Source: Astropecten irregularis
Lineage: Eukaryota > Echinodermata > Asteroidea > Paxillosida > Astropectinidae
Direction: 5' to 3'
Assembly (NCBI GenBank): GCA_963971285.1
Contig: OZ020258.1
Coordinates: 11,304,614-11,368,613, forward strand
Length of the DNA stretch: 64,000 nt
A program made the translations under genes and the position numbers. Below the pieces are notes generated by a model. The model had not been told where the DNA came from. It saw nothing but the letters and a program-made list of their open reading frames with translations, and did not search any database. Of the stretch, positions 41,870-54,412 are shown piece by piece. Each line of letters begins with the position of its first letter. The stretch's first letter is position 1.

Positions 41870-42289
41870 TGGGCAATTCCAGCGTAACGGACATGACAAT
41901 TACACAGTTTTTGCCTTATTCAGAGGATCACAACGTAGGATTGGCAGTTTGCAAACAATTTTTATTAGGCTTATCAGACACATTTAACTATCAGTGACAT
42001 ATGTAGTAAATTTTATGTAATTTCATTGAATAGTTGTAGAGAAAATGCACTTCTTGTGACCGTAACGGACATGACAACTTAGTGTCATGTCCGTTACGGT
42101 CACAAGAAGTGCAATTTCTCTACAACTGTTCAATGAAATTACATAAAATTTACTACATATGTCACTGATAGTTAAATGTGTCTGATAAGCCTAATAAAAA
42201 TTGTTTGCAAACTGCCAATCCTACGTTGTGATCCTCTGAATAAGGCAAAAACTGTGTAATTGTCATGTCCGTTACGCTGGAATTGCCCA
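41870..42289. mobile_element. Near-perfect 420-bp foldback, 207-bp arms
   Basis: The left arm 41870-42076 and right arm 42083-42289 are reverse complements with only two mismatches in 207 and a 6-base loop (ACTTAG). The outer ends read TGGGCAATTCCAGCG. The 16-mer CGTAACGGACATGACA stands at both ends of each arm, four times in all. No coding frame. Confidence 0.95.
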
Positions 42290-42439
42290 CCTATAACAAC
42301 AGCCATAGCTACCCATATTTATCATTAAATCTAGTATGTTAATGTAGCTGAAGTTAAAAGTCATGCAATATAGTCGTCCTAAGCCACGTTTGAACGCAAC
42401 ACAAATATTAGCCATTAAACTACATCTGCTGTTAAAATT

Positions 42440-42515
42440 TAAAAAGCTTGGAGTTAAGAGGGCCTGACGCATTTTGATCCTAGCAGGATCTTTATCGAAG
42501 GCTAAAACCCTAGTT
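42440..42515. repeat. Fragment of the GATCCTAGCAGGATC repeat (reverse of 9226-9305)
   Basis: AAGCTTGGAGTTAAGAGGGC and TTTGATCCTAGCAGGATC match the intron 3 copy in reverse complement. Confidence 0.62.
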
Positions 42516-45500
42516 CTTTATTACTTGCAAAATTTAAATAGCTGAAACTTTACTTTCACACTTGGTTTTTCATGAGTCAGGAAAACCAGTCAAGTTGAGA
42601 AAAGGGTGGGTTGCGAGGGTGTTTTTAGACCTTTGCCATTTGCCATTCAAAGGGTGCCAATATGCATAGCAAATGAATAGTAACTGCACGTTGGGATTTC
42701 CAACTCACACCTTTACCGCACTGGTCTAATCATGATCAGTTTGTTGAAGGTGACCTGACATTTCCAGGGCAGAGAGAGGTTGGCTGTTTAATTCAGAGTA
42801 GAGCTACAAGAAAACAAAAATTACCTTGAGCAGTATATTTTACCAGAAGTCCTGTCTGAACAAAGCTTTAGAGATGAGGTTGTATTTGTATAAATTCAAA
42901 ATATGTATACGTCATATTGGAAAATATGAACTTTTTCAGCTGCAAGATTGTATGTACTGAAATGAATGTTATTTCACACGTGTATCAAGATTGATCATGT
43001 ATTGCATACATATTTTCTATTGTGGGATCATCAATTTGCTCAATAGAATAAACATGTCTTTGTACTTGCTCTCGCTATTTGTTGATAGCAGTCTTTTGTT
43101 ATAATGATTATCAAACAAAGTGTACCGTGCTTTGTACAGAGGCCCAATTTTTTTTCTTCTTTCTTCTTCCTCTCTTTCTTCTCACAACGTCAACACGCTC
43201 CAGTCAGTGATTCATAATTCACAAATCGCCTTTGGCTAAGAACCCTTCGTGAAAACACCGCGACCGAAAAAGTGCCCTCTCTGCATAAACTCGGACTTGG
43301 GACGGATCCGCAAGTCTGGGCATTGCTACTCTGTATCGAATCTCCTCGGCAAACAAGTTCAAGTATAGCATGGCTAATTCAAGGGCTCCCTCTTGTCTTA
43401 CGTGCCGCTTGTGTATTCATATTGTGTCTTGCTGTTCATCCTTCTTTCTCCCCCCCCCCCCCCCACGATATCGTGGCATCTCCCTTTCCGCCTTGTTTTT
43501 GTTGGTGAAGCAGTGTTTTGGCTAGCGAGAGGAGTTGCATTCATTTTTTTTATCTATTCCTGTACTTATACCGTGTAAATTAGCACATGTATGCGGACAT
43601 GCGGTGTGTGATTACATGGGCTGACACTAGTGTGTTATATCCTTTTCCCTAAGCTAATGCAGAAAATTGTACATGAAAACAAAATGCACAGAAATTGGCT
43701 GCTAAGAATTTTTTTGGACTGCATTTGTAGGGCACACAAGCTAGAAATAAACAAAAAGTGAGATAAAAACTGTTTTAACGATTAAATTGATACATTTAAA
43801 TGGAAGAGCATCCAAAGTGTAAACATTAAGTTCATGTTTTTGCAATGGAGTTTAATTTAATTATTACTACCAGGGTATTGACTTGTCTGTTAATATTATA
43901 CCCATAGACTGAAGTTATGGGACATAATCAGATAATACTTGCGACGTTGTCAACATGATGTGTTCCCTCAAACTGTCAAATGTATGGAATGCCAAAGTGA
44001 CATAAGAGAAATAATGTACAAAAACAGCAATCCTGCTTACGGTGCCTAATTGGTGCCCTATATTCAATTTTAGGGCAGCAGTAACTTCATTGAGGCACGG
44101 AGATCGAGACAAATGTACACGTCTTAAGGCAGCCCGTGTCGGGAACAGAGGTAGAGAGGGTGGGATGGAGGCAGTCGAAGAGGAATGTTATGAAAAAATT
44201 GTGAGTCTGTCGCCGAACATCAAAGACAGCCAAGGGGCATTTTCATAGCCTGATTCTTGCTGATTACAGCGTGGTAGCAGCACAGATACCTGGCCGGTCA
44301 CTGTGTCAGTGTTAATTTCTGACAAGGCATCAGCAGGCACCAACTGGTTGAGAAAGAGAACCAGTTATTACTGGACATGTAGGGCAGACAGCCCATGCAG
44401 GGTGGAGTTATGTAGGACAGGGCTTTAGCGACTTGAGTGCGGAGGGGGGATGTAGTGGGGACCTTTTTGCAGAAAAAATTGAGATTAATTTGCTTCAGGT
44501 ATTTCCAATTGCCTAGCTGTACAAAACATTTTCCACAAGCCCTGGTTGAGCAGGGCATGATGTTATCGCTGCACTCCTTCTTAAAGGTGCATCCTTGTTA
44601 GGGAGGCAGAGATTACCACTTTGCATGATATTGTTCCAGGATCAGTCCAACAAGGATTGGATGGTATTTGTGAAAGTGTCCTCTTTCGAAATCTTCTTAT
44701 CCATTACCCTTCATTATGACTTCAACCTGCCATAGTTGTAATTTCATATGTAGACTACTTCTTTGAAATATAGAGCCACTAGTTGGACCTGCACAGATGA
44801 GGTTATTTTTCTAATTTCTGTCCAAGCCTTACTTCAACAGATTGTTCCTCAACTAAATTCTGAGCCACCGACTGTGGGCCTTGTGAAAAATAACATAAAA
44901 AGTCTGTACTGCAAAAGCAATTTCTGTACACATGTACACCTCTTCACTTTTAGTTATTCTTTATACTGTGGACTAAAAAAAATGAAGTTCTACTTACAAA
45001 AAACAAAGAAGAAAATAATGAAATCACTGCATCGAGCCCTGGAGTGGAAGGTCGGGACCGAGCAGAAATAGTTTGAGGCAAGGGAAACTGTTTTGTGAGA
45101 AGAAAAGTGAAAGAGTGTGTCCAATTTCAGCCGAATTTTTCTGGTATTTAACACTCAAGCCTTTTCCAGGCCTCTTGGCCACGGGTGCCAAAGTGTAGTT
45201 TTTTTTTTTAGTGTAAAGCGAGCAAAAAGCGGACTCCGATTTCGGCCCCGATGTCCCTGTCTCCATCAAACCACTTCATGCTGGCAGTTCCCTCGCTGAA
45301 GATCGTGAGGAAATTGGGACTTACGAAGAACCTGGGGCTCCGAGTCTGGGCGGTATCCCTGTCAAGTGTGCATGGGTACCGGTGACGGTTGTTTGTGATA
45401 CCGCATCACTGCCAGAGGTGGCTACATTGATACGACTTTGATGTAATTATGCCCCATATGTTTCCTCTTCTTGGATGTCCAGTTACCACGGTTTTCGTAT

Positions 45501-45675
45501 GTTGTGTTTCAAAATAAACCCATTGGGTTTTTAGTTTCAGCGGACGCCATACTTGCAGAATGAAGGAATACACGGACATGCCCCTACAAAATTAAAGGCC
45601 ATAGATAATACACCATAGAACAAGGAACATATGTGTACGTGCATTCTACATCTCTTCCCGATGAATCACATATAT
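42516..45675. other. Non-coding; one weak candidate exon
   Basis: A C15-16 run is at 43450-43466. At 45211-45387 (plus) a pyrimidine tract ending TTTTAG leads into about 58 open codons (CKASKKRTPISAPMSLSPSN... to a stop) in a less AT-rich block. I do not recognise it. Confidence 0.3.
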
Positions 45676-45992
45676 TTAAAGGTAGTATCATACTTTGGTT
45701 TTTGTCAAAGAAATACAGATTCATGGGCAAAAATATCAAGGAAGATACAGTAACAGTCATCTGTGAAAATTTCAGTCCCATACGGTGCCCACTTTTTTTG
45801 AGAAAACAATGAAAAACAGCCACAGTATTTCTTAAGTCTTTTTTTACTAATTTCTGGATAAATACACCATTTCAGGTGGAAACATTTTAACGGTATGTTT
45901 CTAGCACCATCATCTTCATACCCTGTAAGTTATACGTAAATCTGTGAACATTTCTGTTTTGGTTTTTTACCAAAGTATGATACTACCTTTAA
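45676..45992 (-). mobile_element. TTAA element family A, reverse copy with internal deletion
   Basis: 317 bp with both TTAA sites and intact ends (AGGTAGTATCATACTTTGG and its complement). It lacks the central GATCTTTTAAAGATC hairpin. Confidence 0.9.
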
Positions 45993-48900
45993 GGTAGATT
46001 TTCTCTTTGTGGTTAAATTATTATATCGATTTTGGACATAAGAACCACCTTAATCCCCTGTCTCTTCTTGTTCTGTTCATAATCATTACATATGTTAAGC
46101 TTTTTGAAGTTTTACAAAATGTGAAGTTTTTATTTACCCAACAACAAGTCCACTCATTAGGGAACAGACACTGAGCTTTTCTTTTTATGGTTTTAATGAT
46201 ATTAATAACTGTTTTAGCCATACGTTTTTGGTAATGAAACAAGCGAAAACAATTGATTTCTTGCCATTAAGTATGTAATGTACTATTAAGGTCCGAGATG
46301 AATGAACTGTGTTGAAAATCTGAGGTTTTTTTTTTATAAGAAACATCATGTTGCATTTTGTTTGAATTTGTTGTTTGATAGAAACCCAGGTTTGATTTCA
46401 CAAGACCCAAAGTGAAATACAGAGAAGCACGAGGTCATGAATCTGCCACTTGTAATGTTCTCATGCAAGTGGGGAAAAAAAATCCCTTCTCTTTTTGAGA
46501 CTTGAATGTGGTTGAATCAGTCATGTCAGTAGACTTGGTCCCAGAATTTATTAGGTAAACCAATCCCCGAATATCCTTAGCCACATCATATGAAGCTCAA
46601 TTTTGCGAGGAGAGATCACCTTGTCCCAGTCAGAGAGGCTGGAGAAAGAAAATGTTCCCATGTAAATTATTGTCCCAATAAAGTTCATTCTAAAATTTTT
46701 CCAAGAGCTCGTTTGGCCACAGGTGTACTTGAAGCCAGCCGACATCATTTTCTGAATCGGTTTCTCCTCCTCTAAGTAAGCTCCCATGCCAAATACTATC
46801 AAGTAGAATGCGACATTATCTGAGAGAAACCAGGTTATACAATTAGAGAACAATTGGGTCGAGGCAGGGCACTTGTTATATGTGTCTAGATGTAAGACAA
46901 CAGATTACAACCAGTGTGGGTTGTCTTATTGGCCGTTGTACTTTTGATCAAAGCTTTAACTCAATAAAACGAAACATCAGGAAGATTGATGGTCGGATGC
47001 ATGCGCGCTGGGAAGGATTGCCCACAGTTCACGGCTTGCACCATATAGTGGGAGTTCGTTGCCAGTCCTGGAGCTCAGGAAACCCCCAAGTAGTCCAACT
47101 TTTCCTGTGGTGCATCTGGGGAAGATTGATCAGTACTATTAATCAATGGGCATATAGGATTAGAGGCCTGCCGGTTGACTCCCAGATGCACCGAATATCC
47201 GCGACCTGTTCCTGCTTGGCAGTCCCAATGTTTGCTCGGTTGTGTTGGCTTACATATCGCTGTAAATGGCTCGGCAAAACCTACACATGGGACGGTTCTT
47301 GTCGGGTAAAAAGGAAAAACAAACTAGTACCCTTGGTTTTTGATCCAGCTGATGAACCCCATATTTAACTGCCTCATTGTAGCTCATAGTGACACTGGCT
47401 GTAATTATTTTTGGAGGTATCTTATTAAACCTGTTCCCTGATCTTATCATTCTCCGTCATCTTTCCTGATTTCTTTCTTTGAATTTGTTCCTTTCTTTCT
47501 CTTGTTTGATGTGAGTTTTTGTTTTATAGATTTATTTTGTAGGTCTCCTTTATTATCTTCAAGTGGTTTTCCATCTTTTTTTGTCACATGTGTACACTGT
47601 TGATATTGTACTAATAACAGGGATGTGAAACTTCAGATTTTAATCTGAATTCCAATTTTCAAAAATTTCAAAAATTATTGGACATTTTAAATTTCAGCTT
47701 TTTCCGTGGTGTTTTCAGAATTGTTTTTTGGGTGGCCACTCGCATCCCTGAATTAATTCCACCCCTATACTTAAACATTTTGCCTCTAGAATAATTGTTT
47801 CAAGACATTTGTACTATTTAAAAAGCTAACACCATCATGTTTTAAGTGCTTGTTTAAAGAGCCACCATTGCATCTTCTAAAGCTTCCAGCAACTTTGTGA
47901 GACAATCCCTCATCTAGTTTTAAAGTTTGTACATGGGAACCTGCAACCTGCATGAGATACTGCAAAACTTTAAGCTGGTGTATCAAAGCACTAGTCAGTG
48001 GTTATCTAAAGTTTCTTGATGCATTCAAAAAAAGTAATTTGGGATGGTGTCAGTAAGTAATATTAGAGTCGTCACGCGGTGTGTTAATCTTGTGCTAATT
48101 CCAGATGCAATCGACAACATATCAAGTGTGCACTATTTTCGGGCCCGCCAATGTGAGACTTACAGTATCACTGCGAGCGTCTTGTGCGTGTAAGACAACC
48201 CCGTCTCTCAGTGGTGCTGGACGGGCTTTATGAAATGCTAAGACCCCTTTAACATGTTTCAAGTTGTGTCCCTCTGTCAACCTGTCTCTTAAACCGTCAC
48301 TCATTTATATTATCGTTCACATCGCATCAATCACATTAAATCAAATCCATTCAAATACAGTCTGTCTTTCGCTGGGACTCTTGTGTCCCAGACTCTGCTG
48401 TGCTGCTGAGAAATTAAGTCTTAAAGGGGCTCCGGCCGTCAGTGTTGACGATCAACCCTCATCATGTCCGTTCTTCTGCCCTACCTAGGGGGCAGGTCAA
48501 GTCTTAAAGGGACTGCTGTGATAATCTTACATGCATGATCTCATGATCATTATCATCAGAACTTTTTCATGTTGTCACCTACTTCCTTCAATTGTGTTTG
48601 GTACTGCTTCTCACCTTGTCTTCTATCTTCTGTACTTCCCATCTCCTTTTCATCTCCCATCCTACTGTTTGTCTCCTCTCCTCCTATAAGTCATGTTATC
48701 ATCCACTCCTCCTTGTTCGTGCTTAGTACTACTGCTTACATTGTCTCCCATCCCAATCCTTAGCCTCCATGCCTGTCCTCATCTTTCATCTCCATCCACA
48801 TCTACTATCCACTTTACCTCCCATTCACTTGGATTCTCCATCTCCCTTATTTTTCACCCAACCCCTTTTATCATCTCCCATGTTCCTTCCTTATCTCTAT

Positions 48901-49059
48901 ACTCCTCATTCACCTTATTTACCCCCTTGTCCATCTCCAATGGTCCCCTCGTTTGCCTCCCATCTTCCTTGCTTGTTCCCACCTGCACTTCTTGTCTTCA
49001 TCCTCTTTCTCATCTCCCATCTCTTTCTCATTTCCTACCTTATTCCCCATCTCCCATCT
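45993..49059. other. Non-coding; a less AT-rich block at about 47000-47360
   Basis: A 162-codon open frame at 46880-47368 (plus) spans this block, but its translation is rich in Trp, Cys and His with no domain I recognise, so it is left uncalled. From about 48560 the sequence becomes pyrimidine-rich, grading into the minisatellite. Confidence 0.4.
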
Positions 49060-50715
49060 TTTTCCTTATCTGCCATCCCCTTTCTTGTCTCCCATCTTCT
49101 TCCTTATCTCCGATACCCTTTCTTGTCTCCCATCTTCTTAATTTCCAACCCCCTGTCTTGTCTCCCATCTTCTTCCTTATCTCTCATCCCCCTTTCTTGT
49201 CTCCCATCTTCTTCATTTCCCACCCCCTGTCTTGTCTCCCATCTTCTTCCTTATCTCTCATCCCCTTTCTTGTATCCCATCTTCTTCATCTCCCACCCAC
49301 TTTCTTGTCTCCCATCTTCTTCCTTATCTCCCACCCCTTTCTTGTCTCCCATCTTCTTCCTTATCTGCCATCCCCTTTCTTGTCTCCCATCTTCTTCCTT
49401 ATCTGCCACCCCCTTTCTTGTCTCCCATCATCTTCCTTATCTGCCACCCCCTTTCTTGTCTCCCATCATCTTCCTTATCTCCCATCCCCTTTCTTGTCTC
49501 CCATCTTCTTCCTTATCTGCCATCCCCTGTCTTGTCTCCCATCTTCTTCCTTATCTCCCATCCCCTTTCTTGTCTCCCATCTTCTTCCTTATCTGCCACC
49601 CCCTTTCTTGTCTCCCATCATCTTCCTAATCTCCCGCCATCTTTCTTGTCTCCCATCATCTTCCTTATCTCCCATCCCCTTTCTTGTCTCCCATCTTCTT
49701 CCTTATCTGACACTCCCTTTCTTGTCTCCCATCTTCTTCCTTATCTCCCATCCCCTTCCTTGTCTCCCATCTTTTTCCTTATGTCCCACCCCCCTTTCTT
49801 GTCTCCCAACTTCTTCCTTATCTCCCACCCCCTTTCTTGTCTCCCATCATCTTCCTTATCTCCCACCCCCTTTCCTGTCTCCCTTCTTCTTCCCTCTCAC
49901 AAGCACTGAGTATGCAGTGCTCATCCACGTCGAGGAAGGGCAAGCCTAATTTGCATATTATCTATTTCCCGACCAATATAATTTGATAATTTAATATTCA
50001 TGGTCTCCCATCTTCTTCCTTATCTGCCACCCCCTTTCTTGTCTCCCATCATCTTCCTTATCTGCCACCCCTTTCTTGTCTCCCATCTTCTTCCTTATCT
50101 GCCACCCCCTTTCTTGTCTCCCATCTTCTTCCTCATCTCCCATCCCCTTTCTTGTCTCTCATCTTCTTCCTTATGTCCCATCCCCTTTCTTGTCTCCCAT
50201 ATTCTTCCTTATCTGCCACCCCCTTTCTTATCCCCCACCCCTTTCTTATCTCCCATCCCCTTTCTTGTCTCCCATCTTCTTCCTTATCTGCCACCCCCTT
50301 TCTTATCTGCCATCCCCTTTCTTGTCTCCCATCTTCTTCCTTATCTGCCACCCCTTTTCTTGTCTCCCATCTTCTTCCTTATCTGCCACCCCCTTTCTTG
50401 TTTCCCATCTTCTTCCTCATCTCCCATCCCCTTTCTTGTCTCCCATCTTCTTCCTTATGTCCCATCCCCTTTCTTGTCTCCCATATTCTTCCTTATCTGC
50501 CACCCCCTTTCTTATCCCCCACCCCTTTCTTATCTCCCATCCCCTTTCTTGTCTCCCATCTTCTTCCCTATCTCCCACCCCCTTTCTTATCTGCCATCCC
50601 CTTTCTTGTCTCCCATCTTCTTCCTTATCTCCCACCCCCTTTCTTGTCTCCCATCTTCTTCCTCATCTGCCACCCCCTTTCTTGTCTCCCAACTTCTTCC
50701 TTATCTCCCATCCCC
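49060..50715 (+). repeat. 38-bp polypyrimidine minisatellite, about 40 copies
   Basis: The unit is of the form CCCCTTTCTTGTCTCCCATC plus TTCTTCCTTATCTGCCA, 38 bases. The array is broken once at about 49893-50002 by non-repetitive AT-rich sequence. Because 38 is not a multiple of three and the unit lacks stops, all three plus frames stay open, giving long Leu/Pro/Ser-rich translations that are not genes. Within the right half a block of 284 bp is itself duplicated (50133-50351 and 50417-50635). Confidence 0.95.
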
Positions 50716-51275
50716 TTCTGGGAGCATCCCCGTTTCTCGGTCCCACCCCTCCCCATATCTCCCATCTTCCATCTCACCTCCCGTCCTTTCTCATTTCCCA
50801 TCTCGCTACCTCGCCTCCCGTCTCCTCCCCTCGTTTTTCATTCTCCATTCCTTGTGTCCCGTTCCCCTTCCATCCCATTCCCATCCCAGCGAGTCCTGGT
50901 CCCGTCATTAAAATCATCGCAGTTGAATTATGGGTAGTTGGCATCTGAACTGATGTCGTAGTCACATCAGTTCATTATTCATGGTGTGTGCATGTACGTA
51001 TGCTGAACCAACGGGGAATAACATGCACTTCAGAAAAACTCTTTAACATTCGAGGAGAAGTGTGGGTGTATATACACATATGTACACTGTATTATTGTAC
51101 TGATCATTGATATAATGGTACTGAATGTAGGCGGCGTAATATTTACCATTAAGGTCATTTGTTACTTCCTAAACCTCTTCTCTTCAATCCAAACATGCCT
51201 AATAATAAAGCCATCTTTTAATATTGAAGGGGTTCAAAGAACATGGAATGGCGCTCTGTACAAAATCCCCGGATG

Positions 51276-51346
51276 TCAGACAAACATTGACTCACACACG
51301 CAGTGTACACCATGCATGCACGTGCATGGTCGCAATGTTTGTCTGA
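51276..51346. repeat. Hairpin with 14-bp outer and 8-bp inner stems
   Basis: TCAGACAAACATTG pairs perfectly with CAATGTTTGTCTGA; inside, ACCATGCA pairs with TGCATGGT around a 6-base loop. Confidence 0.75.
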
Positions 51347-53626
51347 GCTAGTGTGCTATTTTTAGCACAAGTGTGGAGTGCTATTGTAGGATCTATGTAT
51401 AGTAGGCCTACAACATGTATAAAAATACATATTAATCAACGTATATTATGGGGTCTTGCTTGGATTAAGTACAAACAATGCGCCATAAATAAGGACACTG
51501 CATTGTGGAAGACTATTGCTCGGTCTACAGGAAGATCCCCAGTAAAAACAATTATCAGGTTGGGACTAAAAAGTGTGGTTATAAAGGCTTCATCGCAGAT
51601 ACAGTTTGGCAACCTCTGTCATACATGATATGTAAATAACAAAAAAAGTATATATTTTGTAAAATGTGATGTAATGTCTTCATCCGTTATTTCTTTCTTT
51701 GGATGCCAGCCAGCCTTGTTGTTCTTGTTTGTTGATTTGCCTGTGTTATGCCAGTTACTGTAATTAATGCCAGTTTCTCATGTATGTAGAAAAAGCAATT
51801 TGTTCACAGTTGCACATTATGGTAGAAGCCCTCTCGTGGTACATTTCTATTCATGTCCTCTGATTCTGTAATCTTTGGATTATGCCATTATGCTCATGCC
51901 ATCCAGTGTCCTAGTCTGCACGGAAACGGGCTTGAAGTCAAATTGTCAGTCACAGCAGCAGTTTAAATGCCGCTCCTTGCAGGGAACCGGAAGCCCCTTT
52001 AAGGGGGAGTGTTGTAGGGACATCAGCTTCGTGGCGCCCGCTCTCTCAGCCCAAACACCTCAATAAGCCCCGTCCTAATTGGATGAGTGACTTAGATAAT
52101 CACAACAAGCGAGAGTGCTTGTATGTTCATGGCATTAAATCCCGGACGCTAACTCGCACTGACAGGCGTTGGGGGCTCTGTCCTGCATTAGGCTGGAAAG
52201 AACACCGCGCACAGGCCCTGTTTCTGGAGAACTACTTGTGCCGTTTGAGTCAAAGGGGGGAATGATACAATTATAGCTGCACTTTAGAAATGAATAAGGC
52301 GATTTTGGGCTGCATGTTTGCAATGTCAAGCATGTGGGTCTGTCTGTGGCTATGAGAAGTCACCCAACTCAAAAAAAAGTCATCCACACAGATTGTCATA
52401 TGCTATGGTATGGTGCGCGGAATGGCAAAATGCACAAGTGTGAAGAAAGTCCATGCACTATCTTGCAACAGGCAACAACCATTAACTCATTTGTCAAACC
52501 ATGGGGTCCGAATTAAGGCACAACAATACAAAAAAATAGACATTAGTGATTGAAAATTTATGAATGCAAATTCCCGTGCAGATGAAAACCATCAAAATGT
52601 TCAACGTAATGTAACCAAGACCATGCATCAGCAAAGAGCACTTACATGTACTGTATGTACACATTATTTGTGTATTGTATAATTTATTTGCTTTTATGTA
52701 TGAGTACACTTAACTAGATTCTGACCTAGGAAACATCTGTCTAGCTTTGTTAGTAAAAAACCAAAATACTTGTCAGCAATACATGACTGAACAGATCTGA
52801 ATAAATTTGACTAGAAAATGCAGTTTTATACATTTGAGATGAACATTTCTTTACATTTAAAAAAAAAGATATTTTCCCTTTTGATCTGCCATTATAGCAC
52901 TACAGGAGAGCAACAAGACAGTGATTAAGTTTGCTTTTTTGCAACCCTGCAGGAGTGCTATTTGTTTGTTTTTCATGTAAGTTTGTTTCTAATCTCATTT
53001 TTACTGTACAGTCTATGTAAGTTTTTGTCGTCCATGTTTTGTATGTAACATCCTGTGTGTATGTTTTCCACATGCTCCTGCAAAAATAATAAATGAAATA
53101 AAATGAAAAATTAGTGTGTACATTTTTGTTGAAAAATGGCTCATCTTAGATTGAAAAGTGGCCCACCCACTGCAGTTTACAAGGCAAAAGTAATTCCAGT
53201 GTAAAAAAGTGTATTTTTGTGATCCAAAATCCTATTCTTTTTTCAATTTTCATTCGCAATACAAAATCTTTCCATTCCTGGCCTCATTGTCATACATCAC
53301 GTTTATGATTGTCAATTGTGCCCGCAAGCATATTTGATCTTTTATTCTTTACTTTTGCCTTTAATTTATTATTTTTTTCTCTCACTCTCACACGGTCTCT
53401 CCCACCCCCAACCTCGGTGTGTCTGACCGGTGTGGCGGAGTAGTGAAAAGAAAAAGAAAAAGAAAAAAAAAAGCTCCACGGCAACTCCTCAGTATTCCAC
53501 CCCCAACCCTCTTTCTGATATTAGGGGGGCGAGAAGGAGCCATTACCATGACAATGACTGGCGGTATATTTTAAGCCAAAAAGCAAACGCTGATTATTGC
53601 CACTTCTGGCTATTGAAGGAAGAGGG

Positions 53627-53662
53627 TAGGTAGGGAGGGAGGGAGGGGAGGAGAGAGGGAGG
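53627..53662 (+). repeat. G-rich tract with G-quadruplex pattern
   Basis: Contains GGGAGGGAGGGAGGGG followed by further GGAGAGAGGGAGG, satisfying a four-run G-quadruplex pattern with one-base loops. Confidence 0.8.
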
Positions 53663-54279
53663 TTTTTGTATTTTCACCAACCCCGATGAAAAAAAATTTG
53701 CTGAACTGCGTTGACCTAGAATTAGCAACACGGCCGTTGCCCATTGTAGGGGCCTTTTGTACATGTGCCAGATTGAATCTTAGCCTAGGACTATAGCTTG
53801 CCAGCAGGAACGTTAGCACTTAGTGGCTGAAGTGCCCTACACACCATCCTTCCATGACATCTCTGTTGGTTAAAATTTCACGTTTCTTGCCCCAAAATGA
53901 TCCAGAAGTCACTACTTTACGTGCATGTGATTTTAGCCCAGTCGAGTCCAACAATTAAACATGCAAACATAAACATGTATGTAAACATGCATTGTGTACA
54001 ATTTACATATGTAGAGACCATAAACGTCAGTATAATAATAAGTAATCTTTAAATTGGACGCGAGAACCGCTGGTCCTCACAGCCAGTATGACCCAATTGA
54101 TTTTTTCCTTTTTGGATTGAATTTTTAACATATCCCGTTTTCATTTTGCGTGTGTTTCTCAAATGGCTGGATCAATAACAACTCAAGGAAATGACCAATC
54201 ACGTCCCTGCATTCTATCATGCGCAGTCAAAGAATGACAACTTAATTAGTTATGATTTGGTTAATATAATATAATGTAA

Positions 54280-54412
54280 TTCAATTCAGTTTATTTCAGT
54301 CCGTTGCAGCTAATTTCAGTTCAATTTCATCTTGGGTCAGTGTGATTTGATTCAATTCAGTTCAATTCGGTGCAGGTCAATTCATTTTAATTCAATTCAG
54401 TTCAATTTTTTT
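54280..54412 (+). repeat. Degenerate TTCAATTCAG tandem repeat
   Basis: Irregular repeats of CAATTCAGTTCAATT-like units over about 130 bp. Confidence 0.75.

Larger units (their letters stand above)
50716..54279. other. No gene identified; hairpin and a repeat-free island
   Basis: Holds the hairpin at 51276-51346, a less AT-rich island at 51890-52330, an A-rich run near 53450 and a G-rich tract at 53627-53662. Open frames are short and unconvincing. Confidence 0.45.

Noticed and set aside
46880-47368. 162-codon plus-strand open frame
   Set aside because: Rich in Trp, Cys and His with no family resemblance; more likely a non-coding block that happens to be open.
48693-50715. CRISPR-like array
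   Set aside because: Units are contiguous without spacers, and this is animal DNA.
48693-50948. Long plus-strand open frames (up to 418 codons) rich in Leu, Pro and Ser
   Set aside because: They lie wholly on the 38-bp polypyrimidine minisatellite and its pyrimidine-rich shoulder; all three frames are open because the unit has no stop and shifts frame each copy. No start context, splice signals or domain.
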